From CAWUJK01 sp963922865 (GTDB lineage Bacteria > Patescibacteriota > Gracilibacteria > BD1-5 > UBA6164), in the NCBI GenBank assembly GCA_963922865.1, contig CAWUJK010000012.1, positions 1 through 33,310 of the forward strand: a stretch of 33,310 nt of DNA, read 5' to 3'. Of the stretch, positions 19,450 to 28,672 are shown in pieces (the first letter of the stretch is position 1; each line of letters starts with the position of its first letter). Below the pieces are notes generated by a model. The model did not search any database. It worked only from the letters and a program-made list of their open reading frames with translations, and was not told the origin of the DNA. Both the position numbers and the translations under genes were made by a program.

Positions 19450-21111
19450 ATGTTAGAGAAAACTTCAATTAAATGAAATATAATAAAATTTGATAGAAAA
19501 ACTATAAATTTAGATATTGAAACTATATTAAGCAAAAAATTTTTCAAAAAAGATTTTCTACCAAATGACATAAAATCATTACATGATCCTTATCTTTTTT
19601 TAGATATGAAAAAAGCGGTAAATAGAATAAAAAAAGCTAAAGAAAACTTTGAAAAAATCTTTATTTTTTGAGATTATGATGTTGATGGAGTTACAAGCAC
19701 ATCTATTTTGATGCATTTTTTTGTTAAAATATGACTAAATGTAAGTTATAGATTACCAGATAGAGTCAAAGATTGATACGGGTTAAAAAAATACTTTATT
19801 GATGAAGCAAAGAAACTGTGAGTTAGTCTTATAGTTACTGTTGATTGTTGAACTCGTGATTTAGAGATTATAAAATACGCAAAAAGATCTTGAATTGATA
19901 TAATAGTAACTGATCATCATAGTGTTCCTGAAACTATATCAAATGAGGCAGTTGCTATAATTAACCCTAAAAGAAAGGACTGTAATTATCCTTATAAGGA
20001 TCTAGCCTGAGCTTGAGTTGCCTTTAAGCTTATGCAAGCTTTGGCTTTAGATTATTTAGATAAAAATGAATATGAAAAATATTTGATTCAATCAATAGAT
20101 ATTTGTGCTATTTGAACTGTTGCTGATTGTATGATTTTAACTTGAGAGAATAGACTTATAGTAGAGCTTTGATTAAAGCAGGTGAAAAACTCTAGATCTA
20201 GATGAATAAGAACTCTTTTGGAACAACATTTAGATACGGATTTAGATGCAGATGTTTTTTCGTTTGTGATTTGACCAAGGCTCAATGCTGCCTGAAGAAT
20301 GGATAGTCCTTATAAGGCTGTGAATTTGATTTTAAACAATACTGACTCAGTAGAAAAAACTTTAAGAGAGATAGAAGCTTTAAATGAAAAGAGAAAATTT
20401 TTCACTAAACAATTTTTAGAAGAAGCTGAAAGTAAAATAAATAAAAAAGATAATTTAATTTTTTATGTCAGTCAAGATATACCTCATTGAATAATGTGAA
20501 TAGTTGCCTGAAGAATAACAGAAAAATACCATAAACCTTGCATAGTTTTAAAAGAAGAACAAGAGAAGTTAGTAGCAAGCTGTAGAGCTCCTGAGTATTT
20601 TTCTATTATAGATGTTTTAGATAAAAGAAAAAAATTCTTTTTGGCATTTTGATGACATAAGCAGGCTGCTTGATTTACCATTTCTAAAGATAAATTTATA
20701 AATTTTAAATCCAGCATACTTTGAGAAGTAAATAAGCTTGATTTTTCAAAAAATAAAAAAGAGATAAAAATTACAAAAATAGTAAAACTAGATGAAATAT
20801 GATTTAATTTTTTATCTAAAATAAATAAATTTAAGCCTTTTTGAATATGAAATGTAAAACCTACTTTTATGCTTGAAAATTTACAAGATTATAAGTTAGA
20901 ATTTTTATGAAAAGATACTAGAGATCATTTGAAATTTTCCACAAAATATTGATTTAAAATATTTGCTTTTTATATGTGAGAATTTTATGAGAAAATAAAA
21001 AGAGAGACTAGAGATTGAAAAAAAATAAACTTAATTTTTGAGATTTGAGAAGATAATTGGATGTGAAAAAAAAGTTTAATGTTGAAAACTATTGATTTGA
21101 TTTTATATTAA
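19450..21111 (+). CDS. recJ: Single-stranded-DNA exonuclease RecJ
   Basis: A 553-residue DHH-family 5'-3' exonuclease used in recombination and mismatch or base-excision repair. The DHH domain shows FGDYDVDGVTST, VTVDCGTRD and VTDHHS; the DHHA1 domain shows IGPRLNAAGRM and FGGHKQAAGF. A C-terminal OB-like domain runs from about residue 435. Length is normal. The gene diverges from the VirB4-like gene across a 208-base gap and ends at a strong terminator. Confidence 0.96.
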
Positions 21112-21233
21112 AATTTAATTTAGCTTTTAATTTTTTATATATTTTTATTTTTAAATTTTTCTTTCTTTTTCTATTTATTTGTTTTAATATTATATGTTCT
21201 TATAAAATATTAAAATAATTTTACTTTAAACAT

Positions 21234-21276
21234 AAAAACCAAATGAACATACTTTAGTATGTTCATTTGGTTTTTA
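21234..21276. terminator. Terminator after recJ
   Basis: A 20-bp stem (aaaaaccaaatgaacatact / agtatgttcatttggttttt) with A and T tracts, able to work for recJ and for the converging minus-strand small gene. Confidence 0.85.
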
Positions 21277-21331
21277 TAAGGCTCTCATAATTTCGAGTTT
21301 TTACCATTGAAAATATATAGTAACTTGATTT

Positions 21332-21550
21332 TTAGTTTTTTTTCTTCCAAGTAGAGCGATCTATTTTACTCATAAGAGCAAAAATGTTTGCTCCTCATCC
21401 GCAATCACACAATATTTGATTTGTTTTTCACTCTATTACACCTCTTAATTGTTTTAAATCTTTTTCACTTATAGTAGTGTTTGATCCTTTGTTTTCACAA
21501 TTATCATTCTTATCTAAACTAAAACTCCCTACATTATCTACATCTAACAT
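21332..21550 (-). CDS. Small hypothetical protein with a CxC motif
   Basis: A 72-residue frame containing two TGA glycines. It starts MLDVDNVGS, is acidic to residue 30, has a charged helix-like stretch (ISEKDLKQLRGVIEG) and then CDCGGGA near residue 50, followed by FALMSKIDRSTWKKK. CDC plus an earlier Cys might bind a metal. I do not recognize a family. Convergent with recJ and divergent from the DtxR-like gene. Its TGA glycine codons and balanced amino-acid make-up favour a real gene. Confidence 0.5.
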
Positions 21551-21709
21551 AATTTTTTTATTTAAAATTTAATTTTGTAGTTAGCATATTATTAAAGAAA
21601 TTATATATGTCAAACTTTTTTTTGCTATATATTTAACAATTTAATTTTGAAATATTATAAATATTGTTTATAATCAAAACTAGCTAATAATTTAAGTTTA
21701 AAAAAGTTT

Positions 21710-22114
21710 ATGATTTATGATGAAAATTCAGTTTGGAAAGAGTTTGAAGAAAATGATATAACTCATTCAGCAACACATTATTTGTTTGCTGTAGAAGAAT
21801 TATTGACTTCAAATTGATATGCTAGAGCTGTTGATATATCAAAAAAACTTGATATAACTCCTTGAAGCTGTTCTATATGAATAAAATCTTTGCTTAAAAA
21901 ATGACTTTTACAAGAAGATGAAAATAAGTTTATAAAATTGACAAAACATTGACAGGAAATAGTTGAAAGAGCTAGAAAAAATAGAGAATTATTTACAAAA
22001 TTTTTTATGCAAAACTTAAATGTAGATGAAAAAAATGCTGTAATAAATGCTTGTAAAATAGAACATCTTATATGAGAAGAAATAACACTAGGTTTAGATA
22101 AATATCTTAAATAA
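21710..22114 (+). CDS. DtxR/MntR-like metal-responsive repressor
   Basis: A 134-residue protein. Residues about 15-75 are a DtxR-type winged helix (YLFAVEELLTSNGYARAVDI, then PGSCSIGIKSLLKKGLL). The second half has the dimerization pattern around ARKNRELFTKFF and ACKIEHLIGEEI, where the Cys, Glu and His match metal ligands of MntR/DtxR. The His expected in the first helix of that domain appears to be Asn. Size fits MntR (no SH3 domain). Likely controls metal uptake, but no transporter is encoded nearby. A terminator hairpin (22160-22205) follows, before ogt. Confidence 0.8.
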
Positions 22115-22159
22115 ATGCTTTTTTTAAAAAAGTTAAGGTAAAATAAAAATATTTGCAAA

Positions 22160-22206
22160 AAATTATAAAGTATATAATATGTTTATATACTTTATAATTT
22201 TTTATT
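22160..22206. terminator. Terminator between the DtxR-like gene and ogt
   Basis: An 18-bp stem aaattataaagtatataa / ttatatactttataattt with a short loop, followed by a T run. Confidence 0.75.
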
Positions 22207-22212
22207 TTTCAA

Positions 22213-22722
22213 ATGCGACACATAAATGTATGTTTTTATAAAACTAAGATTTGAGAAATGGTATTGGGATCTTTTGATTCTAAAATTTGTATACTTGATT
22301 TTAGATATAGAAGAATGAGAAAAACTGTTGATAATAGATTAAAAAAACTTTTAGCTTGTGATTTTGTAGAAAAAGAAGACTTAATTTTATCACAAGCAAA
22401 AAAACAATTGGATGAGTATTTAGCTTGAGAAAGGAAAAAATTTGATTTGCCTATTTTACTTGCTTGAAGCGATTTTCAAAAAGAAGTTTGGGAAGCCTTG
22501 CTAAAAATAAATTATTGAGATACTATTTCCTACCTAGATTTAGCTAAAAGTATGGGCAAAAAAGAGGCTGTAAGAGCTGTTGCAAATGCAAATTGAGCTA
22601 ACTCTATTGCTCTAATAGTCCCTTGTCATAGAGTTATTGAAAATGGGTGATGATTAGGCTGATATTGATGATGAATAGCTGTAAAAAAAAGATTATTGAA
22701 ATTAGAAAATACAAATAAATAA
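22213..22722 (+). CDS. ogt: Methylated-DNA-[protein]-cysteine S-methyltransferase
   Basis: A 169-residue suicide repair protein that takes the methyl group from O6-methylguanine onto a cysteine. The C-terminal DNA-binding/active-site domain shows FQKEVWEALLKI, TISYLDLAKSMGKKEAVRAV and the active-site VPCHRVI followed by GGGLGGYGGG, where most glycines are TGA. The N-terminal domain is short and divergent. First of a compact repair operon with tag, a rhodanese and recX. Confidence 0.95.
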
Positions 22723-22745
22723 TTTTTTTAATAGAATTAAAAACT

Positions 22746-23306
22746 ATGAAAAGATGCGCTTGGGTAAATAAAAATAATGAACTTTATATAAAATATCACG
22801 ATTTAGAATGGTGAGTACCCGTTCATAATGATATAGTTTTTTTTGAGTTTTTAATTTTAGAATGAGCTCAAGCTGGTCTTTCTTGGGAAACTATATTAAA
22901 AAAAAGGGAAAATTATCGTAAAGCTTTTGACGGCTTTAATCCAAAAATTATTGCTAAATATGATAACCTAAAAATAGAAGAATTATTAAATAATCAATGA
23001 ATAGTTAGAAATAAACTTAAAATAAACTCAGCAATAAAAAATGCTAGAGTATTTTTAGATTTACAAAAAGAGTTTTGAAGTTTTGATAAATATATTTGGT
23101 CTTTTGTTAAGCATAAAGTCATAAATAATAGGTTTAAAAATTTATCAGAAATTCCTTCTAAAACAAAACTTTCTGATACAATTTCAAAGGATTTGAAAAA
23201 AAGGTGAATGAGTTTTGTTTGATCTACAATAATATATGCTTTTATGCAAGCTGTAGGAATTGTTAATGATCATGAGTTATGATGCTTTAGATATAATCAA
23301 GTTTAG
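22746..23306 (+). CDS. tag: DNA-3-methyladenine glycosylase I
   Basis: A 186-residue HhH-superfamily glycosylase that removes 3-methyladenine. It has the zinc-snap residues Cys4 and an HDLEWGVP His near the N-terminus, with HELGC near the C-terminus, the substrate-pocket segment GAQAGLSWETIL, and RENYRKAFDGFNP. Length is normal. It lies 23 bases after ogt and 2 bases before the rhodanese gene; the pair ogt-tag makes an alkylation-repair unit. Confidence 0.96.
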
Positions 23307-23308
23307 TT

Positions 23309-23620
23309 ATGAATAATAATTTCTTACAAATAAACGCACAAGATTTTAAAAAAGAATTGCAAGATAAAGATGTGGTTTTGATTGATGTTAGAACTTCGCA
23401 AGAATTGTTTATTTACTGAAAAATAAGAGAAAATCAATTGCATATAGATATGAGTTTAGAAGATTTTGTTTTTGAAATTGCTAAACTTGATAAAAAGAAA
23501 AAATATTTGATATATTGCTGGCATTGAAATAGAACTCAAGTAGTTAGAGAATATATGAAATCTCAATGATTTATATATGTAAAAGATTTAGAAGGGGGAA
23601 TAGATGTTTGGAATTTTTAG
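23309..23620 (+). CDS. Rhodanese-like sulfurtransferase
   Basis: A 103-residue single rhodanese domain: VVLIDVRTSQEL near residue 22, the active-site loop YCWHGNRT with the catalytic Cys, and LEGGIDVWNF at the end. Length fits GlpE-type proteins. It starts 2 bases after the tag stop, so it is probably translated together with tag. Substrate unknown; sulfur relay or redox roles are the usual options. Confidence 0.92.
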
Positions 23621-23642
23621 TTTTTATAAAATGTATTAATTT

Positions 23643-24113
23643 ATGAGAAAAATTTCTATAAAAATCATAGATTATGCCATACGGTATTATTTAAGGTATT
23701 ATCCATCTCCAAAAAAACTGTATTTTAAGTTGGAAGAAAAATTTTGATCAAAATCAGGAAATGCTAAAAAATATTGATGAATAAGTAGTTGAGACATAGA
23801 TTTTATTTTGACTGAAAAACTAAAAAATATAATAAAACAAGAGGAAGTAATAGAGTCAAAAGTTAAGAATTATATGAATAAATGAAAATCAAAACTCTAT
23901 ATTAAGCAAAAAATGTTTTTGAGAATGGAAAATATGAATTTGGTTGAAAAACATTTAAAAAATTATTTTCAAGATATAGAATTAGAAAACATAAAAAAAC
24001 ATTTAAAAAAATTATGATACTTTAGTAATTTAGAATATAATAAAAAACAAAAAATATTACAAAAACTTTTTATTAAAGGTTTTAAATATGATGATATTAA
24101 AAAAGTCTTGTAA
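23643..24113 (+). CDS. recX: RecX-family regulator
   Basis: A 156-residue, strongly basic helical protein. DYAIRYYLRYYPSPKKLYFKL matches the first RecX repeat, and GYFSNLEYNKKQK with FIKGFKYDDIKKVL the third. RecX limits RecA filament growth. No recA is in the window. It lies 22 bases after the rhodanese gene at the end of the repair operon. The family call rests on repeat pattern; similarity is moderate. Confidence 0.7.
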
Positions 24114-24224
24114 TTATTTGAAATATATTTATATAATTTTTTTGTTATCTTTTATAGAAAAGTATAGTATCTTTATATTAAATAATAATTATAATAGTAT
24201 TTTGAAAATATAAAACTAATAAAC

Positions 24225-24671
24225 ATGTCCAAAATAATACTACTAGAAAATATTCGAAGCCAACAAAATGTTTGAGCCATATTTAGAAACGCTGATGGTT
24301 CTGGTTTTGATAAATTGATTTTAAGCTGATATAGTCCAACACCACCAAGATCTGATATAGCAAAGACAGCACTTTGAGCACAAAACTGGATAAATTGGGA
24401 GTATTATAAAGACTCTATACAAATAGTGAAAAAATTAAAAAAACAGTGATATAGAATATATAGTGTTGAACTCACTAAAGACGCTATAAACTACAAAGAA
24501 CTCTTCAAACAAAAAAGCGGTAAAACACTACTAATAGTGTGAAATGAAATTTCTTGAATCAGCAAAGAACTTCTTGATTTATCAGATAAAAAAGTTATTA
24601 TTCCTATGAGATGAAAAAAAGAATCTTTAAATGTTTCAGTTGCAGCTTGAATTGTTATGTATGCTATATAA
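24225..24671 (+). CDS. SpoU/TrmH-family RNA 2'-O-methyltransferase
   Basis: A 148-residue SPOUT enzyme with the trefoil-knot motifs: NIRSQQNVGAIFRNADG (motif 1), LLIVGNEISGIS (motif 2) and IIPMRGKKESLNVSVAAGIV (motif 3). There is no N-terminal substrate-binding domain, so it resembles the minimal TrmL/TrmH class; target tRNA or rRNA is uncertain. Codon 11 (24255-24257, CGA) is the conserved Arg of NIRS, useful evidence that CGA is still arginine here. The next gene follows after 13 bases. Confidence 0.93.
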
Positions 24672-24684
24672 AACAAACAAAAAA

Positions 24685-26415
24685 ATGATAAAAAAATTTT
24701 TTAAAATATTTTTGATGATTTCATTAGTTTTTTTGTTAAACACTAATGTTTTTTCAAACTCTATTATAAAAGTAGAAAATGTTTTTTTAGATATAAAAAA
24801 GGATTATAAATACCACCATGAACTTCAAACACTTTATGATAAATGAATAGTTCAACCTGAAGATGATCATAAATTTCATCCTGATAAACTCTTAAAAAGA
24901 GATGAGTTTGTGGGTATAGCTGTAGAAACTAGTTGTAAAAAATGTATTTCTCCCAATAGCGCTCAAGAGTTTGTAAATAAATATAAAACTAAACCTTTTT
25001 TTGATGTTTGAATTAACAGTAAGTATTTTTATTGTATTTCATATGCTGAGGACAATAATTTTGTTTTAGGTTATGACCTTTGAGTAAAATGTAATGACTC
25101 AACACAAAAAGATTCTCAAAGCCCATTTTGTAATAATAACAATATTAAGTTAGAAGAAGCTTTAGCTGTTATTATGAGGATGTGATGAATAATGACAGCA
25201 AAACAGGCAGATGAAATTGTTTCTTGAATTAAAAATTGACAAAAATACCCAAATTTAGCCCTTGATCTTGAACCAGTTTATACTGATGGAACAGTCAATT
25301 CATTTTATCCTTATTTTAAGAAAGCTTTGGAATATGAAGTAATAGATTATGATGCTTTTTGAAATAAAAAAATATATAAACTTGTAGAAAAAAAAGGAAA
25401 ATATCTAAGACCTAGCACTTTAATAACAAAACAAGATTTTTTGAAAATGGCTTTTGTAGCTTTAAAAGCAAATTCTTGTTTTGAAATCAACGATGATAAA
25501 CTAGCAATAAAAATGAAAATATTTGATAAGCAGTGTAATGAAAATAAAGCTCTCAAATGACAATGTAGTTTATCTAAACTATTAAAAGATGATAATATAT
25601 TGGATTTTGATGTAGAAGTGTGATGAGCTTGTGAGAAATGAATAGATGAAAAAACTTGATATGTCCGGAGATTCGTAAACAAAGATAGTTGAGAACAACA
25701 AGTAAAATATGGTAAATTTATAGATGATTATAATTTTTTAAATCCATGAAATTATAGAGTATTTTTGAGGGTAACGGATAGGTGTTGAAATTCAGCTGAA
25801 GTTTATAATGATTTATTTTTTGATAATGACCTAGATTCTATATCAGACTTAAAAGTTTCAATAGATGCAGACCCTATAATCTGACCATGACCTCTAGAAG
25901 TAGATTTTTCCTGAATAGTTAACGGGGGTAAGTGACCATATGAGTACAACTGGGATTTTTGAGATTCTCAAACTGGAGATTGAAAAATAATAAAACATAT
26001 ATTTCCAAAAGAGTGAGTTTATGAAGTAATTTTAACAGTTATTGATAGTAGTTGAAATAGCGCAAGTGCTAGCGTATTCATAAAGGTTTTAGATAATGTT
26101 TGTTCTAATGATTCTGATAATGATTCTATAAATGATTGTTTAGATATGTGTCCACTTGTGAAATGAGATAAACAAAATAATTGATGTCCTATACTCATCA
26201 AGAAAAAGGTTTTTTATGAAACACCAAAATGTCTAGTGAAAAAACAAAGTTCATGATTTATATTTTGAAATGTTTTTTGTTCTAGTTGTCCTTGTGACAA
26301 TAGCGTTGATTTTAGAACTACACTTAGGGAGTGTGATACTATTATTCCAGCTATTACATCACCTAGTGAAAAAGATATATATAGTAGATGAAAACTATTT
26401 CCCATAGTTAAATAA
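24685..26415 (+). CDS. Secreted SLH/PKD/thrombospondin-3-like surface protein
   Basis: A 576-residue exported protein. Residues 1-24 are a signal peptide (KKFFKIFLMISLVFLL, cleavage near NVFS). SLH-like repeats follow: FLDIKKDYKYHHELQTLYDK with the GIV...FHPDKLLKRDEF ending near residue 75, and FFDV...ISYAEDNNFVLGYD near residues 110-135; a third may lie near 225-270. Residues about 390-475 are a PKD domain (YEYNWDFGDSQTGDG, then HIFPKEGVYEVILTV). A calcium-binding thrombospondin-3-like repeat follows (NDSDNDSINDCLDMCP), and a Cys-rich tail (CSSCPCDN). It probably sits in the cell envelope, SLH at the wall and PKD outward. It may act in host contact; this is inference. The start is the ATG just before the signal peptide; an in-frame upstream ATG at 24631 lies inside the methyltransferase gene. 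Confidence 0.85.
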
Positions 26416-26507
26416 AAGGTAAAATTATTGGTATTTTTAAACTTGATTTTAGTATTTTTTCACTATAATTTGTTAGTTGTTAGATATAATAAACCAATAA
26501 TTAATTC

Positions 26508-27677
26508 ATGAGTTTTTCTTCAAATTTAAGATTTTTTTTTACATATTTGTTAATTTTTGTCTTTGTGAGTTCATGAGTAGTCACGGTTTTTTGAACAGAT
26601 TTGATTTTTAAAGCAAAAATAACAAAAATAGAAAGTTTGTGACAAAATATTTTTTTAGATGATAAAAATCTCAAAAGTACTTATATTTTTTATACAAGCT
26701 ATCATGATTTAAGTAGTTATAATTTAAAATCATTTTGCAGTATTTCTTCAAAATTTAGTTGAAAAAATTGAAATAAATATGCTTTTAAAATAACTTATTT
26801 GGATGAATGTTTCTATTGATTAACTTACTTACAGTCCAGTGATAAATCAATACTTAGTGATTCTAAAATTAGCTTAAAAATTTTTAACAAATCCAAACTT
26901 TTTGATTTTTTTGTAGATAGAAATAATAAGTCTCTAAATAAAATAAATTCTAATATAGAAAATAATATAGTAAATCTAAAAAATAATTTAGCTAAAAATT
27001 GATGAAACTCTTTTCTTATAGATTTACAAATAAAAAGAAGACTTTTGGAGTTAAAATATCAAAAAAATTTTTTAAACTCTATAATTAAATCTAGAAAAGA
27101 AAAATATATAAGCCCTGTAGATGGTTATGATGTCTCAACAAAAATAAATGAAATTCCCAATGCGGATAGACCATATAGAAAAGAATATACAGATTGAATA
27201 CATCATTGATGGGATATTATGACACCTTTTTGAACTCCTGTTATAGCTCTTAGTTATTGAAAAATAATAAGAATAGTTGATGGATTTGTTTATAGTGATT
27301 TAAATAAAATTAAAAGAAATTGAAAATTAACACTAGAAGATCAGCTGAATAATTTAGATATTTTAAGATGAAACCAGGTTTGGCTGAAAACTAGTTCTTG
27401 AGATGTGGTTTTTTATTCTCATTTATCTGAAATAAGTGAAGATATAAAAGTTTGAGATATGGTTAATAAATCTAGTTATTTATGAAAAATATGAAATAGT
27501 TGAGTTCCTGAAAAAAATTATGATAAATTTCACTTGCATTTTGCTATTCAAAAAAATCCTTATTTAAAAAATAAAATTTGAAAATATTCTTTTATGGATT
27601 ATATGAAATGGGATTGGTATTTTAAATGAAAATCATTAGAATATACCAAAGAAAATACAAAAAATATTTTTAAGTAA
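26508..27677 (+). CDS. M23-family metallopeptidase, membrane-anchored or secreted
   Basis: A 389-residue protein with an N-terminal hydrophobic segment (FFFTYLLIFVFVSSGVVTVF), a central region with a coiled-coil stretch (about 150-200), and a C-terminal LytM domain. The zinc ligands are visible: HHGWDIMTPFG (HxxxD) near residue 230 and HLHFAIQ (HxH) near 342. These enzymes cut peptidoglycan cross-links, in the cell's own wall or, in predatory epibionts, possibly the host's. It follows the SLH/PKD gene after 92 bases and precedes smpB by 5. Confidence 0.93.
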
Positions 27678-27682
27678 TTTGT

Positions 27683-28153
27683 ATGCACAAAAAGAATATA
27701 TATACATGATTTATAACAAAAAATAAAAAAGCTTATTTTGACTATGAAATAGTTGATAGCTGGGAAGCTTGAATTAGTCTTGTTTGACATGAGACAAAAT
27801 CTATAAGACAGGGTCATGTAAATTTAAAATGAAGTTATATAAGTTGTATAAATGGGGAACTTTATGTCAAGTCTATGCATATAAGTTTGTGGAAATCTCT
27901 TCCCAGTAAAAGTATTATAGAAGCTAATCTAGATAGAAAGGTTTTTTTACATAAAAAAACTATCAATTTTCTTTGTTGAAAACTTAAAGAGCCAGGTTAC
28001 TCAGTTATTCCTCTTGAGCTTTATTTCAAATGAAGTTTGATAAAAATCAAAGTTTGACTTACTAGGTGAAAAAAATCTTATCAAAAAAAGCAGGTATTAA
28101 AAGAAAGAGATATGGATAAACAGGCAAAAGTATTTTTGAAAAAATTTGTTTAG
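27683..28153 (+). CDS. smpB: SsrA-binding protein SmpB
   Basis: A 156-residue trans-translation cofactor that delivers tmRNA to stalled ribosomes. The N-terminal YFDYEIVDSWEAGISLVGHE, the SIRQGHVNLKGSYI segment and the LKIKVGLTRGKKSYQKKQ-like C-terminal stretch (IKIKVGLTRGKKSYQ) are diagnostic, and the Lys-rich tail is present. Length is normal. The tmRNA gene is not recognizable in this window. Last gene before the DGR region. Confidence 0.96.
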
Positions 28154-28400
28154 AATCTAATAAAACAAAGAAAAATTAATTAAAAATAACTTAATCTAGC
28201 CTTTCTAATACAAAGAATAACACACCTAATCTTCATAAAAATAACCCACCTAGCCTCCCTAAAATTATGGAGGGACAGCTGCAAGGATATTGATTTATTT
28301 GCAGCCCCTTTCCCTAATATTAGGGAAAGGATTCAGGTATGGGTTACCTTGAGTTTTTTATACTTAATATTCAATAAACGTCTATTAGAAAATCAATAAA
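28154..28400. other. Intergenic region with three stacked hairpins
   Basis: No coding frame. Three inverted repeats follow each other: cctcc/ggagg (about 28246-28271), gctgcaa/ttgcagc (28278-28305) and a perfect 24-nt palindrome cctttccctaat/attagggaaagg (28307-28330). They are much GC-richer than the surroundings and not followed by T runs, so they are unlikely to be simple terminators. A structured RNA or a recombination site are options. Confidence 0.5.
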
Positions 28401-28404
28401 AGAC

Positions 28405-28435
28405 TTGACAAAGAATTGAAAAAAAAGACTATATT
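28405..28435 (+). promoter_or_regulatory. Promoter of DGR target 2
   Basis: A consensus TTGACA (28405-28410) followed, after 19 nt, by TATATT (28430-28435); a TATTAT lies 2 nt further. The same -35 and spacer recur upstream of the third target (32904-32934). Confidence 0.6.
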
Positions 28436-28459
28436 ATATATATATTAAATTTAGAATAT

Positions 28460-28528
28460 ATGAAAAAACAAGGCAACAAGGCAACAAGGCAACAAGGCAA
28501 CAAGGCAACAAGGCAACAAGGCATTTAA
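28460..28528 (+). CDS. Short leader ORF in target 2 leader
   Basis: ATG, 21 further codons and TAA, directly after the promoter and made almost entirely of the 8-bp tandem repeat, so it encodes a Gln/Asn/Lys/Arg-rich peptide (KKQGNKATRQQGNKATRQQ). The third target has an 11-residue counterpart (32954-32989) with the same start context. Its translation could influence the attenuator 33 bases later. Coding status is uncertain. Confidence 0.3.
   Translation: MKKQGNKATRQQGNKATRQQGI
28469..28523 (+). repeat. 8-bp tandem repeat (caaggcaa, six perfect copies plus one partial)
   Basis: Six perfect head-to-tail units and a seventh ending in a mismatch. The matching leader before the third target gene has only one degenerate unit, so the array expanded here. 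The unit length is not a multiple of three, so copy-number change shifts the leader frame. Confidence 0.9.
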
Positions 28529-28560
28529 TGGACTAATTCGTTTAAAAAGAAGTAAAACGG

Positions 28561-28606
28561 ATACTTTAAGTTTGAATTTTTAATTCAAACTTAAAGTATT
28601 TTTTTG
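28561..28606 (+). terminator. Attenuator in the target 2 leader
   Basis: A perfect 17-bp stem (atactttaagtttgaat / attcaaacttaaagtat, loop tttta) followed by seven T. It lies between the promoter and the pilin ATG, 67 bases before the gene, and is identical at 33013-33057 before the third target. No second promoter is evident after it, so target expression would need read-through. Confidence 0.85.
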
Positions 28607-28672
28607 TGTGCAAAAAAATAAAAACAAAAATAAATCCTTCTATAAATTATTTTATTTTCTAAGAAAATACTT

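Noticed and set aside
28278..28330. tmRNA next to smpB
   Set aside because: The hairpins lack the tRNA-like 3' end, CCA and a tag-peptide frame expected of tmRNA.
28469..28523. CRISPR-like array
   Set aside because: Units are 8 bp, contiguous and without spacers; no cas gene is nearby. It is a simple tandem repeat.
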